This document shows, piece after piece, positions 7,765 to 16,370 of a stretch of DNA of 61,698 nt. This stretch comes from Streptomyces alboflavus (GTDB taxonomy: Bacteria; Actinomycetota; Actinomycetes; Streptomycetales; Streptomycetaceae), in contig NZ_JNXT01000050.1 in assembly GCF_000716675.1 (NCBI RefSeq), positions 1 to 61,698 on the forward strand, in the 5' to 3' direction. The notes beneath the pieces were generated by a model. The model saw only the letters and a program-made list of their open reading frames with translations, searched no databases and was not told where the DNA came from. Each line of letters opens with the position of its first letter. Position 1 is the stretch's first letter. A program made the position numbers and the translations under genes.

Positions 7765-8409
7765 TCAGGTCCGGAACGGGAAGCTGTAGAGGTGCAGCGC
7801 GACGTTCTCGCGCCCTTCGTCGTCGCCCGCCTCGTGCGCCGTGTTGCCGGAGGCGGCGTACTTCTGGACGACGGCGCGCAACTCGCCGGACAGCGCGGCG
7901 AGTTCGGCCGCGGTGAGCCGGAGCAGGAAGTCGGAGCCGTCGGCCGCGGCCTGCCACTCGGGGCTCCAGGCAGGCTGTTCGTCGAGGTAGCGCAGGTAGG
8001 CGTCGGTGCGCTGGTCGACGATCGCGCGGGCCACGGCAGTGTGCGCGGCGAGCTTCTCGGGGGCGTCCTCGAAGTCCCTGCGGTGCAGGCTCAGGCCCTG
8101 CTGTGCGGGCTGCCACCAGCGCTCCCTGCCGTCGCCGCGGGTGGCGCCGGGCGCCTCTTCGATGAGGCCGTGCTCGGCGAGTTTGCGCAGGTGGTAGCTG
8201 ACCAGGGAGACGGCTCCGTCGACCTCTTCGGCGAGCTGTGAGGCCGTCGCCCTGCGGCGTACGTACAGCGAGCGGTACAGCTTCAGGCGCAGCGGGTGGC
8301 CGAAGGCCTTCAGCGTGCCGAGGTCGGTGATGCGGCGGTCCTCGGGCCGGTCGCCCGCGCTCCGCGGCTCCTGCTCGGGCCGGTCGTCCTGTTCGGGCTT
8401 GTCGCTCAT
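7765..8409 (-). CDS. ArsR-family winged-helix regulator
   Basis: 214 residues from the ATG at 8409. The DNA-binding domain is at about residues 30-95: LGTLKAFGHPLRLKLYRSLY, then TASQLAEEVDGAVSLVSYHL (recognition helix) and RKLAEHGLIEEA. It lacks the classical CxC metal site of ArsR/SmtB, so it is probably not a metal sensor; the C-terminal 110 residues form an effector or dimerisation part of the kind seen in HTH_20 / helix-turn-helix domain-containing regulators of MFS pumps. A start 12 codons upstream would lie inside the inverted repeat at 8428 and is less likely. It probably represses itself and the MFS gene. Confidence 0.87.
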   Translation of the reverse strand: MSDKPEQDDRPEQEPRSAGDRPEDRRITDLGTLKAFGHPLRLKLYRSLYVRRRATASQLAEEVDGAVSLVSYHLRKLAEHGLIEEAPGATRGDGRERWWQPAQQGLSLHRRDFEDAPEKLAAHTAVARAIVDQRTDAYLRYLDEQPAWSPEWQAAADGSDFLLRLTAAELAALSGELRAVVQKYAASGNTAHEAGDDEGRENVALHLYSFPFRT

Positions 8410-8427
8410 GCTCGGCACGCTAGGCAG

Positions 8428-8469
8428 GAAAGGAAAGTTGCGCAATCATTTTTGCGCAACTTTCCTTTC
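8428..8469. promoter_or_regulatory. Perfect 18-bp inverted repeat, likely ArsR-type operator
   Basis: The arms at 8428-8445 and 8452-8469 are exact complements around a 6-base centre TCATTT; each ends in the self-complementary TTGCGCAA. It lies 19-60 bases upstream of the regulator start, over the expected promoter. AT-rich relative to the surroundings. This is the position and symmetry of an autoregulatory operator; it does not act as a hisF terminator because that gene has its own hairpin at 8485. Confidence 0.7.
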
Positions 8470-8484
8470 GCATCTGTACGCGAG

Positions 8485-8519
8485 CAGGCCCCGGCCACCC
8501 TGAGGTGGACCGGGGCCTG
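8485..8519 (-). terminator. his operon terminator
   Basis: Stem CAGGCCCCGG (8485-8494) plus CCACC pairs with GGTGG (8504-8508) plus CCGGGGCCTG (8510-8519) around a CTGA loop, with one bulged A. It starts 12 bases after the hisF stop. Confidence 0.82.
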
Positions 8520-8530
8520 GTGGCGCGGAG

Positions 8531-9286
8531 CTACCGGACGGGGTGTCCCGCCGACCGCAGCGTCTCCTTGACCTCGCCGATGCGCAGATCGCCGAAGTGG
8601 AAGACGGAGGCGGCGAGCACCGCGTCCGCGCCCGCCGCGACGGCGGGCGGGAAGTGCTCGAGGCGGCCCGCGCCGCCCGAGGCGATGACGGGGACGCTGA
8701 CGTGCTTGCGGACCGCCTCGATCATCTCGATGTCGTAGCCGTCCTTCGTGCCGTCGGCGTCCATCGAGTTCAGCAGGATCTCGCCCGCGCCGAGCTCGGC
8801 CGCGCGGTGCGCCCACTCCACGGCGTCGATCCCGGCCGACTTGCGGCCGCCGTGGGTGGTGACCTCGAAGGAGCCCGACGCCGTGCGCCTGGCGTCCACG
8901 GACAGGACGAGCACCTGGCGCCCGAAGCGCTCGGCGATCTCGCGGATCAGGTCGGGCCGTGCGAGGGCGGCGGTGTTCACGCCGACCTTGTCCGCGCCGG
9001 CCCGCAGGAGCTTGTCGACGTCCTCGGCCGTCCGCACGCCGCCGCCGACGGTGAGCGGGATGAAGACCTGCTCGGCGGTGCGGCGGACCACGTCGTACGT
9101 CGTCTCGCGGTCGCCGGAGGACGCCGTGATGTCCAGGAACGTCAGCTCGTCGGCGCCCTCGGCGTCGTACACCTTGGCCATCTCGACGGGGTCGCCCGCG
9201 TCGCGCAGGTTCTGGAAGTTGACGCCCTTGACGACGCGGCCCTTGTCCACGTCCAGGCAGGGGATGACCCGTACGGCGAGCGTCAT
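8531..9286 (-). CDS. hisF: Imidazole glycerol phosphate synthase cyclase subunit
   Basis: 251 residues, a (beta/alpha)8 barrel that, with HisH, closes the imidazole ring of IGP and releases AICAR. The two catalytic aspartates are visible in PCLDVDKG (Asp12) and LSVDARR (Asp131); phosphate-binding loops are TVGGGVRT and VIASGGAG. The ATG at 9286 overlaps the ridA stop (ATGA). A longer upstream frame runs through ridA and is not the start. Last gene of the operon, followed by a terminator. Its partner HisH is three genes upstream. Confidence 0.97.
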   Translation of the reverse strand: MTLAVRVIPCLDVDKGRVVKGVNFQNLRDAGDPVEMAKVYDAEGADELTFLDITASSGDRETTYDVVRRTAEQVFIPLTVGGGVRTAEDVDKLLRAGADKVGVNTAALARPDLIREIAERFGRQVLVLSVDARRTASGSFEVTTHGGRKSAGIDAVEWAHRAAELGAGEILLNSMDADGTKDGYDIEMIEAVRKHVSVPVIASGGAGRLEHFPPAVAAGADAVLAASVFHFGDLRIGEVKETLRSAGHPVR

Positions 9287-9693
9287 GCGGCGTCCCCCTC
9301 TCCGACGGGCCCGTACGCCTCCACCTCGACCTCGACGACCAGGCTCGGGTCGACGAAGCCGGCGACGACGAGCATGGACGCGGCCGGACGGACGGCGTCG
9401 AACAGCTGCTTGTGGGCGCGGCCGACGTCCTCCACGTCCCGGGCGTGCGTCAGGTACATCCGGGTGCGCACCACGTGCTCGGGGCCGAGGCCGACCTCCT
9501 TCAGGGCGTCGAGGGCGACCTGGAAGGCATTGAGCGCCTGCTGGTAGGGCGTGCCCGCTTCGATCGTGCCGTCCACCACGGACGCGCAGCCCGACACCAG
9601 GACCAGGCCGCCCGGCAGCGCGACGGCGCGCGAGGAGCCGATGGACTCCTCCCACGGCCCGCCCGCACCCACCCTGCGGATGGCGCCGGTCAT
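9283..9693 (-). CDS. RidA/YjgF-family protein
   Basis: 136 residues, the size of the RidA family of small trimeric proteins. Core features: [51 protein letters not shown] and [20 protein letters not shown]. The family's catalytic Arg is represented by Arg in VVRTRMY; true RidA enzymes hydrolyse reactive enamine/imine intermediates. Stop and start codons overlap its neighbours on both sides (ATGA with priA and ATGA with hisF), so it is made together with the his enzymes. A housekeeping role protecting the pathway from reactive intermediates is inference. Confidence 0.9.
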   Translation of the reverse strand: MTGAIRRVGAGGPWEESIGSSRAVALPGGLVLVSGCASVVDGTIEAGTPYQQALNAFQVALDALKEVGLGPEHVVRTRMYLTHARDVEDVGRAHKQLFDAVRPAASMLVVAGFVDPSLVVEVEVEAYGPVGEGDAA

Positions 9694-10418
9694 GCCGACG
9701 CCACCGCCGCGAGGGCCTCCTCCAGCGTGAACGCCTTCGCGTACAGCGCCTTGCCGACGATCGCGCCCTCGACGCCCTGCGGCACCAGCTCGGCGATGGC
9801 CCGCAGGTCGTCCAGGGACGAGACGCCGCCGGAGGCGACGACGGGGCGGTCGGTGGCCGCGCACACGTTCTTCAGGAGCTCCAGGTTCGGGCCCTGGAGC
9901 GTGCCGTCCTTGGCGATGTCGGTGACCACGTAGCGCGCGCAGCCCTCGGCGTTCAGGCGCTCCAGGGTCTCGTACAGGTCGCCGCCGTCGCGGGTCCAGC
10001 CGCGGCCGCGCAGGGTGGTGCCCCGCACGTCGAGGCCCACCGCGATCTTGTCGCCGTGCTCGGCGATGACCTTGACGACCCACTCGGGGGTCTCCAGGGC
10101 GGCGGTGCCCAGGTTGACGCGGGTGCAGCCGGTGGCGAGGGCGGCGGCGAGGGTGTCGTCGTCACGGATGCCGCCGGACAGCTCGACCTTGATGTCCATG
10201 GCGGCGGCGACCTCGGCGATCAGGGCGCGGTTGTCGCCGGTGCCGAACGCGGCGTCCAGGTCGACCAGGTGCAGCCACTCGGCGCCCGACCGCTGCCAGG
10301 CCAGGGCGGCCTCCAGCGGGGACCCGTAGGAGGTCTCCGAGCCGGACTCGCCGTGGACGAGGCGCACGGCCTGGCCGTCGCGGACGTCGACGGCGGGGAG
10401 GAGTTCGAGAGTGCTCAC
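9690..10418 (-). CDS. priA: PriA: bifunctional HisA/TrpF phosphoribosyl isomerase
   Basis: 242 residues, a (beta/alpha)8 barrel. Actinobacteria generally lack a separate trpF, and PriA isomerises both ProFAR (histidine) and PRA (tryptophan). Catalytic residues fit: Asp11 in LPAVDVRDG, Arg19 in AVRLVHG, Asp130 in AVGLDVRG, with [13 protein letters not shown] around Asp171; the phosphate loop is ASGGVSS. No trpF-like gene exists in this window. The GTG start overlaps the hisH stop as GTGA. This gene joins the trpE/trpC and his genes into one metabolic neighbourhood. Confidence 0.95.
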   Translation of the reverse strand: MSTLELLPAVDVRDGQAVRLVHGESGSETSYGSPLEAALAWQRSGAEWLHLVDLDAAFGTGDNRALIAEVAAAMDIKVELSGGIRDDDTLAAALATGCTRVNLGTAALETPEWVVKVIAEHGDKIAVGLDVRGTTLRGRGWTRDGGDLYETLERLNAEGCARYVVTDIAKDGTLQGPNLELLKNVCAATDRPVVASGGVSSLDDLRAIAELVPQGVEGAIVGKALYAKAFTLEEALAAVASA

Positions 10419-11065
10419 AGGGTTCCGATCCAGTTGGTGAGGAGCTGGGCTCCGGCGTCGCCGGACTTCTCGGGGTGGAACTGGGTGGCCCACAGGGCGC
10501 CGTTCTCCACGGCCGCGACGAACGGCTCGCCGTGCGTGGCCCAGGTGACGAGCGGGGCGCGCAGGGCCGGGTTCACCGTCTCCAGGGACCAGTCGTGGAC
10601 CGCGTAGGAGTGCACGAAGTAGTAGCGCTCGTCGGCGCCGAGGCCCTTGAAGAGCTCGGAGCCCGCGGGGGCGTCGACGGTGTTCCAGCCCATGTGCGGG
10701 ACGATGTCGGCCTTCAGCGGCTCGACCGTGCCGGGCCACTCGTCCAGGCCCTCGGTCTCGACGCCGTGCTCGATGCCGCGCGCGAAGAGGATCTGCATGC
10801 CTACGCAGATGCCCATGACGGGCCGCCCGCCGGACAGGCGGCGGCCCACGATCCAGTCGCCGCGCGCCGCCGTCAGGCCCTTCATGCAGGCCTCGAAGGC
10901 GCCGACGCCCGGCACCAGGAGGCCGTCGGCGTTCATGGCCTTGTCGTAGTCACCGGTGATCTCGACGTCGGCGCCCGCGCGGGCCAGGGCCCGCTCCGCG
11001 GAGCGGACGTTGCCGAAGCCGTAGTCGAAGACGACGACGCGCTTACGTGCGGGGGCGGAGGTCAA
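10415..11065 (-). CDS. hisH: Imidazole glycerol phosphate synthase glutaminase subunit
   Basis: 216 residues from a TTG start. Class I glutamine amidotransferase that feeds ammonia to HisF. Visible are [17 protein letters not shown] (oxyanion region), the nucleophile Cys87 in GICVGMQ, and the His-Glu pair in QFHPEKSG. Start choice: GGAGG ends 7 bases before TTG (11065) but only 1 base before the in-frame GTG at 11071, and the TTG makes a TTGA overlap with the stop of the small upstream gene, matching the overlaps elsewhere in this operon. I therefore prefer TTG; the GTG would add two residues. Confidence 0.95.
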   Translation of the reverse strand: MTSAPARKRVVVFDYGFGNVRSAERALARAGADVEITGDYDKAMNADGLLVPGVGAFEACMKGLTAARGDWIVGRRLSGGRPVMGICVGMQILFARGIEHGVETEGLDEWPGTVEPLKADIVPHMGWNTVDAPAGSELFKGLGADERYYFVHSYAVHDWSLETVNPALRAPLVTWATHGEPFVAAVENGALWATQFHPEKSGDAGAQLLTNWIGTL

Positions 11066-11226
11066 TTCCACACCTCCAGCCGGACGACGCCCGCGATCAG
11101 GCACATGCCCGCGCCGATGGAGAGCAGCGTGATCAGGCTCTTGGACTGCTTCTGCTTGACGAAGGAGTAGACGCCGCCGAGGAGGAAGAGCCCGACGAAG
11201 AACAGCAGGGTGGAGGTACCGCTCAT
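11062..11226 (-). CDS. Small membrane protein within the his operon
   Basis: 54 residues, read directly between hisB and hisH: starts [20 protein letters not shown] and ends GVVRLEVWN. Two hydrophobic segments (about residues 5-22 and 31-49) are joined by a basic turn ([10 protein letters not shown]), so it is a helical hairpin with the loop probably in the cytoplasm. It starts 3 bases after the hisB stop, and its stop overlaps the hisH TTG. The region between hisB and hisH has no other use, and the frame follows the operon's pattern, which supports it being real. Function unknown; no domain recognised. I recall small membrane genes at this place in other Streptomyces, unchecked. Confidence 0.8.
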   Translation of the reverse strand: MSGTSTLLFFVGLFLLGGVYSFVKQKQSKSLITLLSIGAGMCLIAGVVRLEVWN

Positions 11227-11229
11227 GGC

Positions 11230-11823
11230 TTACAGCGCGCCCTTCGTGGAGGGGAGGATGCCGGCCGCGCGCGGGTCCCGCTCGCTGGCGTAGCGCAGCG
11301 CCCGGGCGAGGGCCTTGAACTGGCACTCCACGATGTGGTGCGCGTTGCGTCCGTAGGGCACGTGGATGTGCAGGGCGACCTGGGCCTGGGCGACGAAGGA
11401 CTCGAAGATGTGCCGGGTCATCGTCGTGTCGTACGCGCCGATCATCGGCGCCATGTTCTCCGGCTCGGTGTGCACCAGGTAAGGGCGGCCGGAGAGGTCG
11501 ACGGTCACCTGGGCGAGGGACTCGTCGAGGGGGACCGTGCAGTTGCCGAAGCGGTAGATGCCGACCTTGTCGCCGAGCGCCTGCTTGAAGGCGGCGCCGA
11601 GGGCGAGGGCGGTGTCCTCGATGGTGTGGTGCGAGTCGATGTGCAGGTCGCCGTCGGTCTTGACCGTGAGGTCGAACAGGCCGTGGCGGCCGAGCTGGTC
11701 GAGCATGTGGTCGTAGAAGCCGACGCCGGTCGACACGTCGACCTTGCCGGTGCCGTCGAGGTCGATCTCGACGAGGACCGAGGTCTCCTTGGTGGTCCGC
11801 TCGACTCTGCCAACGCGGCTCAT
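11230..11823 (-). CDS. hisB: Imidazoleglycerol-phosphate dehydratase
   Basis: 197 residues, the monofunctional IGPD without the histidinol-phosphatase domain seen in enterobacteria. It dehydrates IGP to imidazole acetol phosphate in a Mn-dependent 24-mer. The two metal-binding histidine motifs are seen: DSHHTIED (about 65-72) and RNAHHIVE (about 162-169), with [12 protein letters not shown] near residue 37. The ATG overlaps the hisC stop as ATGA. Histidinol phosphate phosphatase must be encoded elsewhere. Confidence 0.97.
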   Translation of the reverse strand: MSRVGRVERTTKETSVLVEIDLDGTGKVDVSTGVGFYDHMLDQLGRHGLFDLTVKTDGDLHIDSHHTIEDTALALGAAFKQALGDKVGIYRFGNCTVPLDESLAQVTVDLSGRPYLVHTEPENMAPMIGAYDTTMTRHIFESFVAQAQVALHIHVPYGRNAHHIVECQFKALARALRYASERDPRAAGILPSTKGAL

Positions 11824-12941
11824 GCGCTCTGCTCCTTCTTCAGTTCGCGTACCGCATCGAGGAACGCGTCGTTTTCGGCGGGGGTTCCCGCGGACACCCG
11901 CAGCCACCCCGGCACTCCGTTGTCGCGGACGAGGACGCCGCGGTCGAGGATCCGCTGCCAGGCCGCGTGGGTGGCGCCCGGGCCCTCGAACCGCCCGAAC
12001 TGCACGAAGTTGGCGTCGGACTCGGTCACCTCGAAGCCGATCGTCCGCAGCTCGGTGACCAGGCGGTCGCGCTCGGCCTTCAGCTGCTCGACGTATCCGA
12101 GGAGGGTGTCGGTGTGCTCCAGGGCGGCCAGGGCGGTCGCCTGGGTGACGGCCGAGAGGTGGTACGGCAGGCGCACCAGCTGGACCGCGTCGACGACCGC
12201 GGGGTCGGCGGCGAGGTAGCCGAGGCGCAGTCCGGCCGCGCCGAACGCCTTCGACATCGTGCGCGAGACGACCAGGTGCGGGCGGCCTGCGAGCAGCGGG
12301 AGCAGCGAGGCGCCGTGGCTGAACTCCACGTACGCCTCGTCGACCACGACGATCGAGGGCTTGGCCGCCTGCGCGGCGTCGTACAGCGCCACGACCGTCT
12401 CGGCGGAGACGGCGTTGCCCGTGGGGTTGTTGGGGGTGGTGATGAAGACGACGTCGGGGGCGTTCTCGGCGATGGCGCGGGCCGCCGCCTCCGGGTCGAT
12501 GGTGAAGTCCTCGCGGCGGGGGCCCGAGATCCAGCCGGTGCCGGTGCCGCGGGCGATCAGGCCGTGCATCGAGTACGAGGGCTCGAAGCCGATGGCCGTA
12601 CGGCCCGGGCCGCCGAAGGTCTGCAGGAGCTGCTGGATGACCTCGTTCGAGCCGTTGGCCGCCCACACGTGGGCGCGCGTCACCTCGTGGCCGCCGGTGC
12701 GGGTGAGGTAGCGGGCGAGCTCGGTGCGCAGCTCCACCGCGTCCCGGTCGGGGTAGCGGTTCAGGTCGCGGGCGGCCTCGCGGACGCGCTCGGCGATGCG
12801 CTCGACCAGCGGCTCGGGCAGCGGGTAGGGGTTCTCGTTGGTGTTCAGGCGGACGGGGACGTCCAGCTGGGGCGCGCCGTACGGGGACTTGCCGCGCAGC
12901 TCGTCCCGGACGGGGAGGTCGTCGATGCTCACGTCGCTCAC
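11820..12941 (-). CDS. hisC: Histidinol-phosphate aminotransferase
   Basis: 373 residues, fold-type I PLP enzyme that transfers an amino group from glutamate to imidazole acetol phosphate. Motifs: [11 protein letters not shown] near the N-terminus, [39 protein letters not shown] (PLP-binding Asp and Tyr), and [17 protein letters not shown] with the Schiff-base Lys. The GTG at 12941 overlaps the hisD stop (GTGA). Full length and intact. Confidence 0.97.
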   Translation of the reverse strand: MSDVSIDDLPVRDELRGKSPYGAPQLDVPVRLNTNENPYPLPEPLVERIAERVREAARDLNRYPDRDAVELRTELARYLTRTGGHEVTRAHVWAANGSNEVIQQLLQTFGGPGRTAIGFEPSYSMHGLIARGTGTGWISGPRREDFTIDPEAAARAIAENAPDVVFITTPNNPTGNAVSAETVVALYDAAQAAKPSIVVVDEAYVEFSHGASLLPLLAGRPHLVVSRTMSKAFGAAGLRLGYLAADPAVVDAVQLVRLPYHLSAVTQATALAALEHTDTLLGYVEQLKAERDRLVTELRTIGFEVTESDANFVQFGRFEGPGATHAAWQRILDRGVLVRDNGVPGWLRVSAGTPAENDAFLDAVRELKKEQSA

Positions 12942-14260
12942 TGGCCGGGCACCTTCCATCCGAACCTCGCCTTGACGGCGGCGCCGTGCGCGGGCAGGTC
13001 CTCGGCCTCCGCGAGCGTCACCACGTGGTGGGCGACGTCGGCCAGGGCCTCGCGGGTGTAGTCCACGATGTGGATGCCGCGCAGGAACGACTGGACGGAC
13101 AGGCCAGAGGAGTGGCACGCGCAACCGCCCGTGGGCAGCACGTGGTTGGAGCCCGCGCAGTAGTCGCCGAGGGAGACCGGCGCCCAGGGGCCGACGAAGA
13201 TCGCGCCCGCGTTCTTGACGCGGTCGGCGACGGCGGCGGCGTCGCGGGTCTGGATCTCCAGGTGCTCGGCGCCGTACGCGTCGACGACCCGCAGGCCCTC
13301 GTCCGGGCCGTCGACCAGGACGATCGCGGACTGCCTGCCCGCGAGGGCCGGGGCGATCCGGTCCTCGACGTGCTTGGTCGCGGCGACCTGCGGCTCAAGC
13401 TCCTTGGCCACGGCGTCCGCGAGGTCGGTGGAGTCGGTGACCAGGACGGCGGCGGCCAGCGGGTCGTGCTCGGCCTGGCTGATCAGGTCCGAGGCGACGT
13501 GCACCGGGTCGGCGGTGTCGTCGGCGAGGATCGCGATCTCGGTCGGTCCTGCCTCGGTGTCGATGCCGATGCGGCCGGTGAAGTACCGCTTGGCGGCGGC
13601 GACCCAGATGTTGCCGGGGCCCGTGACCATGTTGGCCGGGGCGCAGCTGTCCGTGCCGTACGCGAACATCGCTACGGCCTGGGCGCCGCCGACCGCGTAC
13701 ACCTCGTCGATGCCGAGGAGCGCGCAGGCCGCGAGGATCGTCGGGTGCGGCAGGCCCCCGAAGTCGGCCTGGGGCGGGGACGCGAGCGCCATGGAGGCGA
13801 CGCCGGCCTCCTGCGCGGGCACGGCGTTCATGATCACGGAGGACGGGTAGACGGAGCGGCCGCCGGGGGCGTACAGGCCGACGCGCTCGACCGGCACCCA
13901 CTTCTCGGTGACCGAGCCGCCGGGGACGACCTGGGTGGTGTGCGGGGCGCGGCGCTGGGCGCGGTGGACGGTGCGGGCGCGGCGGATGGACTCCTCCAGG
14001 GCCGCGCGGACGTCCGGGGCGAGGCCGGCGAGGGCCTCGGTGAGCGCGGCGGCGGGCACGCGGACGTGCTCCAGCTTCACGCCGTCGAACTTCTCCGCGT
14101 ACTCGATCAGCGCCGCGTCGCCGCGATGATGCACGTCCTCGCAGATCGGCCGCACCTTCTCCAGGGCGGCAGCGACATCGAAGTCGGCACGGGGCAGCAG
14201 GGCGCGCAGGGCGTTGCCCTCGGGGAGGGCGTCGCCGCGCAGATCGATTCGAGAGATCAC
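12938..14260 (-). CDS. hisD: Histidinol dehydrogenase
   Basis: 440 residues; zinc enzyme that oxidises histidinol to histidine in two NAD-dependent steps. Visible: [77 protein letters not shown] and [11 protein letters not shown], which contain the zinc ligands and base. The GTG at 14260 is the first of the his operon; the only regulatory structure seen upstream is a palindrome at 14302. It is divergent from the beta-helix gene at 14459. Confidence 0.97.
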   Translation of the reverse strand: MISRIDLRGDALPEGNALRALLPRADFDVAAALEKVRPICEDVHHRGDAALIEYAEKFDGVKLEHVRVPAAALTEALAGLAPDVRAALEESIRRARTVHRAQRRAPHTTQVVPGGSVTEKWVPVERVGLYAPGGRSVYPSSVIMNAVPAQEAGVASMALASPPQADFGGLPHPTILAACALLGIDEVYAVGGAQAVAMFAYGTDSCAPANMVTGPGNIWVAAAKRYFTGRIGIDTEAGPTEIAILADDTADPVHVASDLISQAEHDPLAAAVLVTDSTDLADAVAKELEPQVAATKHVEDRIAPALAGRQSAIVLVDGPDEGLRVVDAYGAEHLEIQTRDAAAVADRVKNAGAIFVGPWAPVSLGDYCAGSNHVLPTGGCACHSSGLSVQSFLRGIHIVDYTREALADVAHHVVTLAEAEDLPAHGAAVKARFGWKVPGQ

Positions 14261-14301
14261 ATGGCCAATTCTCTCAGACGGCCATCGGCGGTCGGCCGCC
14301 C

Positions 14302-14318
14302 GTATCAGTGGCTGATAC
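14302..14318. promoter_or_regulatory. Palindrome upstream of hisD, candidate operator
   Basis: GTATCAG-TGG-CTGATAC: 7-bp perfect arms around a 3-base centre, 42-58 bases upstream of the hisD start and about 140 before the divergent gene. AT content is higher than its surroundings, as in many operators. No regulator can be named. Confidence 0.45.
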
Positions 14319-14458
14319 AGGCCCCCGGACCCGGACGTTCCACCCGGCGAATTAACGGAGGGCCGTGTTCACCACTAGCGTTCAGGCGGTCACGGAGCGG
14401 GCATGAACAGGTGTACGAGACACGAGTGCGCCGGCGAACACACGGGAGGACACCAGCA

Positions 14459-16033
14459 GTGGTCGACGACACCGGCATCGGGGACCCGCCGGACGGGCTG
14501 ACCGCAGCGGAGATCGGCATGTGGCAGGCGTTCCGCAACGGCAGCGTGTACGACCTGCGGTCGGGGGACGCGGCCGAGGACGACCCGCACGGCGGGTATC
14601 CCTGGGGCCCCGAGCGCAGCGTCCGGGCCCGCATCGTGTGCTGGCTGCTGCTCGACGGCCCGCCCGCGCTCGCGGGCCGCGTGTCGTCGCTGAAGCTGGC
14701 CGGGGTGCAGATCACGGACGTGCTCGACCTGGCGGGCGGCACGGTCGTGCCGTACACGGAGCTGAAGGGCTGCCGGTTCGAGAAGGAGATCCTGCTGCCC
14801 GAGGCGCGCTTCACCACGCTGCGCCTGGTCGACTGCTCCATCCCGCGCCTGGAGGCCGCCCGCCTGCACACCGAGGGCGACCTGCACCTGCCGCGCTGCC
14901 GCCTGCACAACGGCATGCGGCTCACCGACGCCCACATCGGCACGGACCTGCTGCTCAACCAGGCCGTGGTCTACCGCGACCGGCGCGGCCGCTCGATCAT
15001 GGGCGACGGCATGACGGTCGGCCAGGACCTCCAGGCCGAGATGCTGGAGTCGCACGGCGAGCTGAGCCTGCGCGGCGCGAAGGTCGGCGTCAGCCTGAGC
15101 CTGCGCGGCAGCCGCCTCGCCAACCCCTACAGCCGCCGCGCCTTGAACGCACCCCAGCTGACCGTCGAGCGCACGCTGTACCTGACCCCGGCGGGCGTCG
15201 GCAATCCCCCGCAGACCAGCGGCACGACGCCCGCGCGGGGCACCCGCGTGCAGCGCTTCGAGTGCGAGGGTGGCATCCGCCTGGACGACGGCCGCTTCGG
15301 CGACGCGGTGGATTTCGGCCAGGCCCGGTTCACGCTGCAGAACGACCAGGAGGTGTCGCTGCGCCGCGTCCAGACACCCGAGCTGCGCTTCCTGTCCGAG
15401 GCGCCCCGGCGCGGCAAGATCGTGCTGTCCGGCGCACGGGTGGTCAACCTGATGGACCGCGCCTCCAGCTGGCCGGGACCCGGCAACCTGCAGATGGGCG
15501 GCTTCACCTACGAGAACCTCATCCCGCAGGGCAGCTTCCCGCTGTCGCGGCGCCTCGCGTGGGTGGCGGCGGCCACCGCCGAGTACAACCCCGAGCCGTA
15601 CGAGAAGCTCGCCACCGTCCTGCGCAACGGCGGCGAGGACGCCGACGCCCGCGAGGTCCTGCTCGCCAAGCAGCGCCGCCGCCGCGAGACCCTGCCCCCC
15701 GCCGCCAAGCTCTGGGGCTACGCCCAGGACTGGACGGTGGCCTACGGCTACCGCCCAGGACGGGCCGCACTGTGGATGGCCGTCCTGTGGGCGGCGAGCG
15801 CCATCGCCTTCTCCCGCGCCGACCACCCCCCGCTCAAACCCGGCGAACACCCCAACTGGAACCCCTCCCTCTTCGCCCTCGACCTCCTCCTGCCCGTCAT
15901 CAACCTCGGCCAGGACAGCTACTGGCAACTCCGCGGCGGCTGGCAGTGGCTCGCCGCCGCCCTGATCCTCCTCGGCTGGATCCTGGCGACGACGGTGGCG
16001 GCGGGGGCGACGCGGCTGCTGCGGCGGAGCTGA
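14459..16033 (+). CDS. Beta-helix-like protein with C-terminal membrane segments
   Basis: 524 residues from a GTG with GGGAGGA 8 bases upstream. After about 50 residues the sequence shows repeated short strands of the style SLKLAGVQITDVLDLAG, FTTLRLVDCSIPRLEAARL, THEGDLHLP-like and GELSLRGAKVGVSLSLRGS, spaced about 20 residues, suggesting a right-handed beta-helix (pentapeptide- or bactofilin-like) over residues 60-390. A helical linker (YEKLATVLRNGGEDADAREV) leads to two membrane segments (about 430-450 and 490-512). Streptomyces homologues are often labelled membrane-associated oxidoreductase, but I see no cofactor motif. Role unknown; a scaffold facing the cytoplasm is inference. Confidence 0.75.
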   Translation: MVDDTGIGDPPDGLTAAEIGMWQAFRNGSVYDLRSGDAAEDDPHGGYPWGPERSVRARIVCWLLLDGPPALAGRVSSLKLAGVQITDVLDLAGGTVVPYTELKGCRFEKEILLPEARFTTLRLVDCSIPRLEAARLHTEGDLHLPRCRLHNGMRLTDAHIGTDLLLNQAVVYRDRRGRSIMGDGMTVGQDLQAEMLESHGELSLRGAKVGVSLSLRGSRLANPYSRRALNAPQLTVERTLYLTPAGVGNPPQTSGTTPARGTRVQRFECEGGIRLDDGRFGDAVDFGQARFTLQNDQEVSLRRVQTPELRFLSEAPRRGKIVLSGARVVNLMDRASSWPGPGNLQMGGFTYENLIPQGSFPLSRRLAWVAAATAEYNPEPYEKLATVLRNGGEDADAREVLLAKQRRRRETLPPAAKLWGYAQDWTVAYGYRPGRAALWMAVLWAASAIAFSRADHPPLKPGEHPNWNPSLFALDLLLPVINLGQDSYWQLRGGWQWLAAALILLGWILATTVAAGATRLLRRS

Positions 16034-16040
16034 GGGGGCG

Positions 16041-16104
16041 GGGCCCAGGAGGGACGGGGTGGGCCGGGGCCCGGGCCCAGGAGGGACGGGGTGGGCCGGG
16101 GCCC
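16041..16104. repeat. Two tandem copies of a 32-bp GC-rich unit
   Basis: The unit GGGCCCAGGAGGGACGGGGT plus GGGCCGGGGCCC occurs at 16041-16072 and again at 16073-16104 with no visible change. It lies just after the beta-helix gene stop. The rest of 16034-16370 holds the candidate promoter at 16212 and otherwise nothing I recognise. Confidence 0.8.
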
Positions 16105-16211
16105 GGGGTGAGCCGCCGCCCGCTGCCGACCGGGTGCGCGCCGGAGCCGGGCCGGGGGTGTGCGCCGTGCGGGCGCCCGCGCTTCGCGGCTGAACCGTTA
16201 TCCGGCGGGGG

Positions 16212-16237
16212 GCAACCATCGGCCCATCTCGCCCGTC
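16212..16237 (+). promoter_or_regulatory. Candidate ECF-sigma (SigE-type) promoter
   Basis: GCAACC at 16212-16217 and CGTC at 16234-16237 are separated by exactly 16 bases. Streptomyces SigE-type ECF promoters are known for a -35 with an AAC core and a -10 CGTC at 16-17 bases. It faces the helical-repeat gene starting at 16371, leaving an untranslated leader of about 125 bases. Confidence 0.45.
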
Positions 16238-16370
16238 AACACACGCGACCAGCAAGAGACCCGCTCGCGGACCACGAGCGGGCCGCAGCACCGACCACGA
16301 CACCGGCCACGGCGACCGGCGCCCCGCCCCACGCAGCGGCGCCGGCCGGGGCGCGAAGGGGGACAGCCAG

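Noticed and set aside
12986..14458. N-terminal extension of the beta-helix protein back to 12986
   Set aside because: It runs antisense through hisD; the GTG at 14459 with GGGAGGA 8 bases upstream is the better start.
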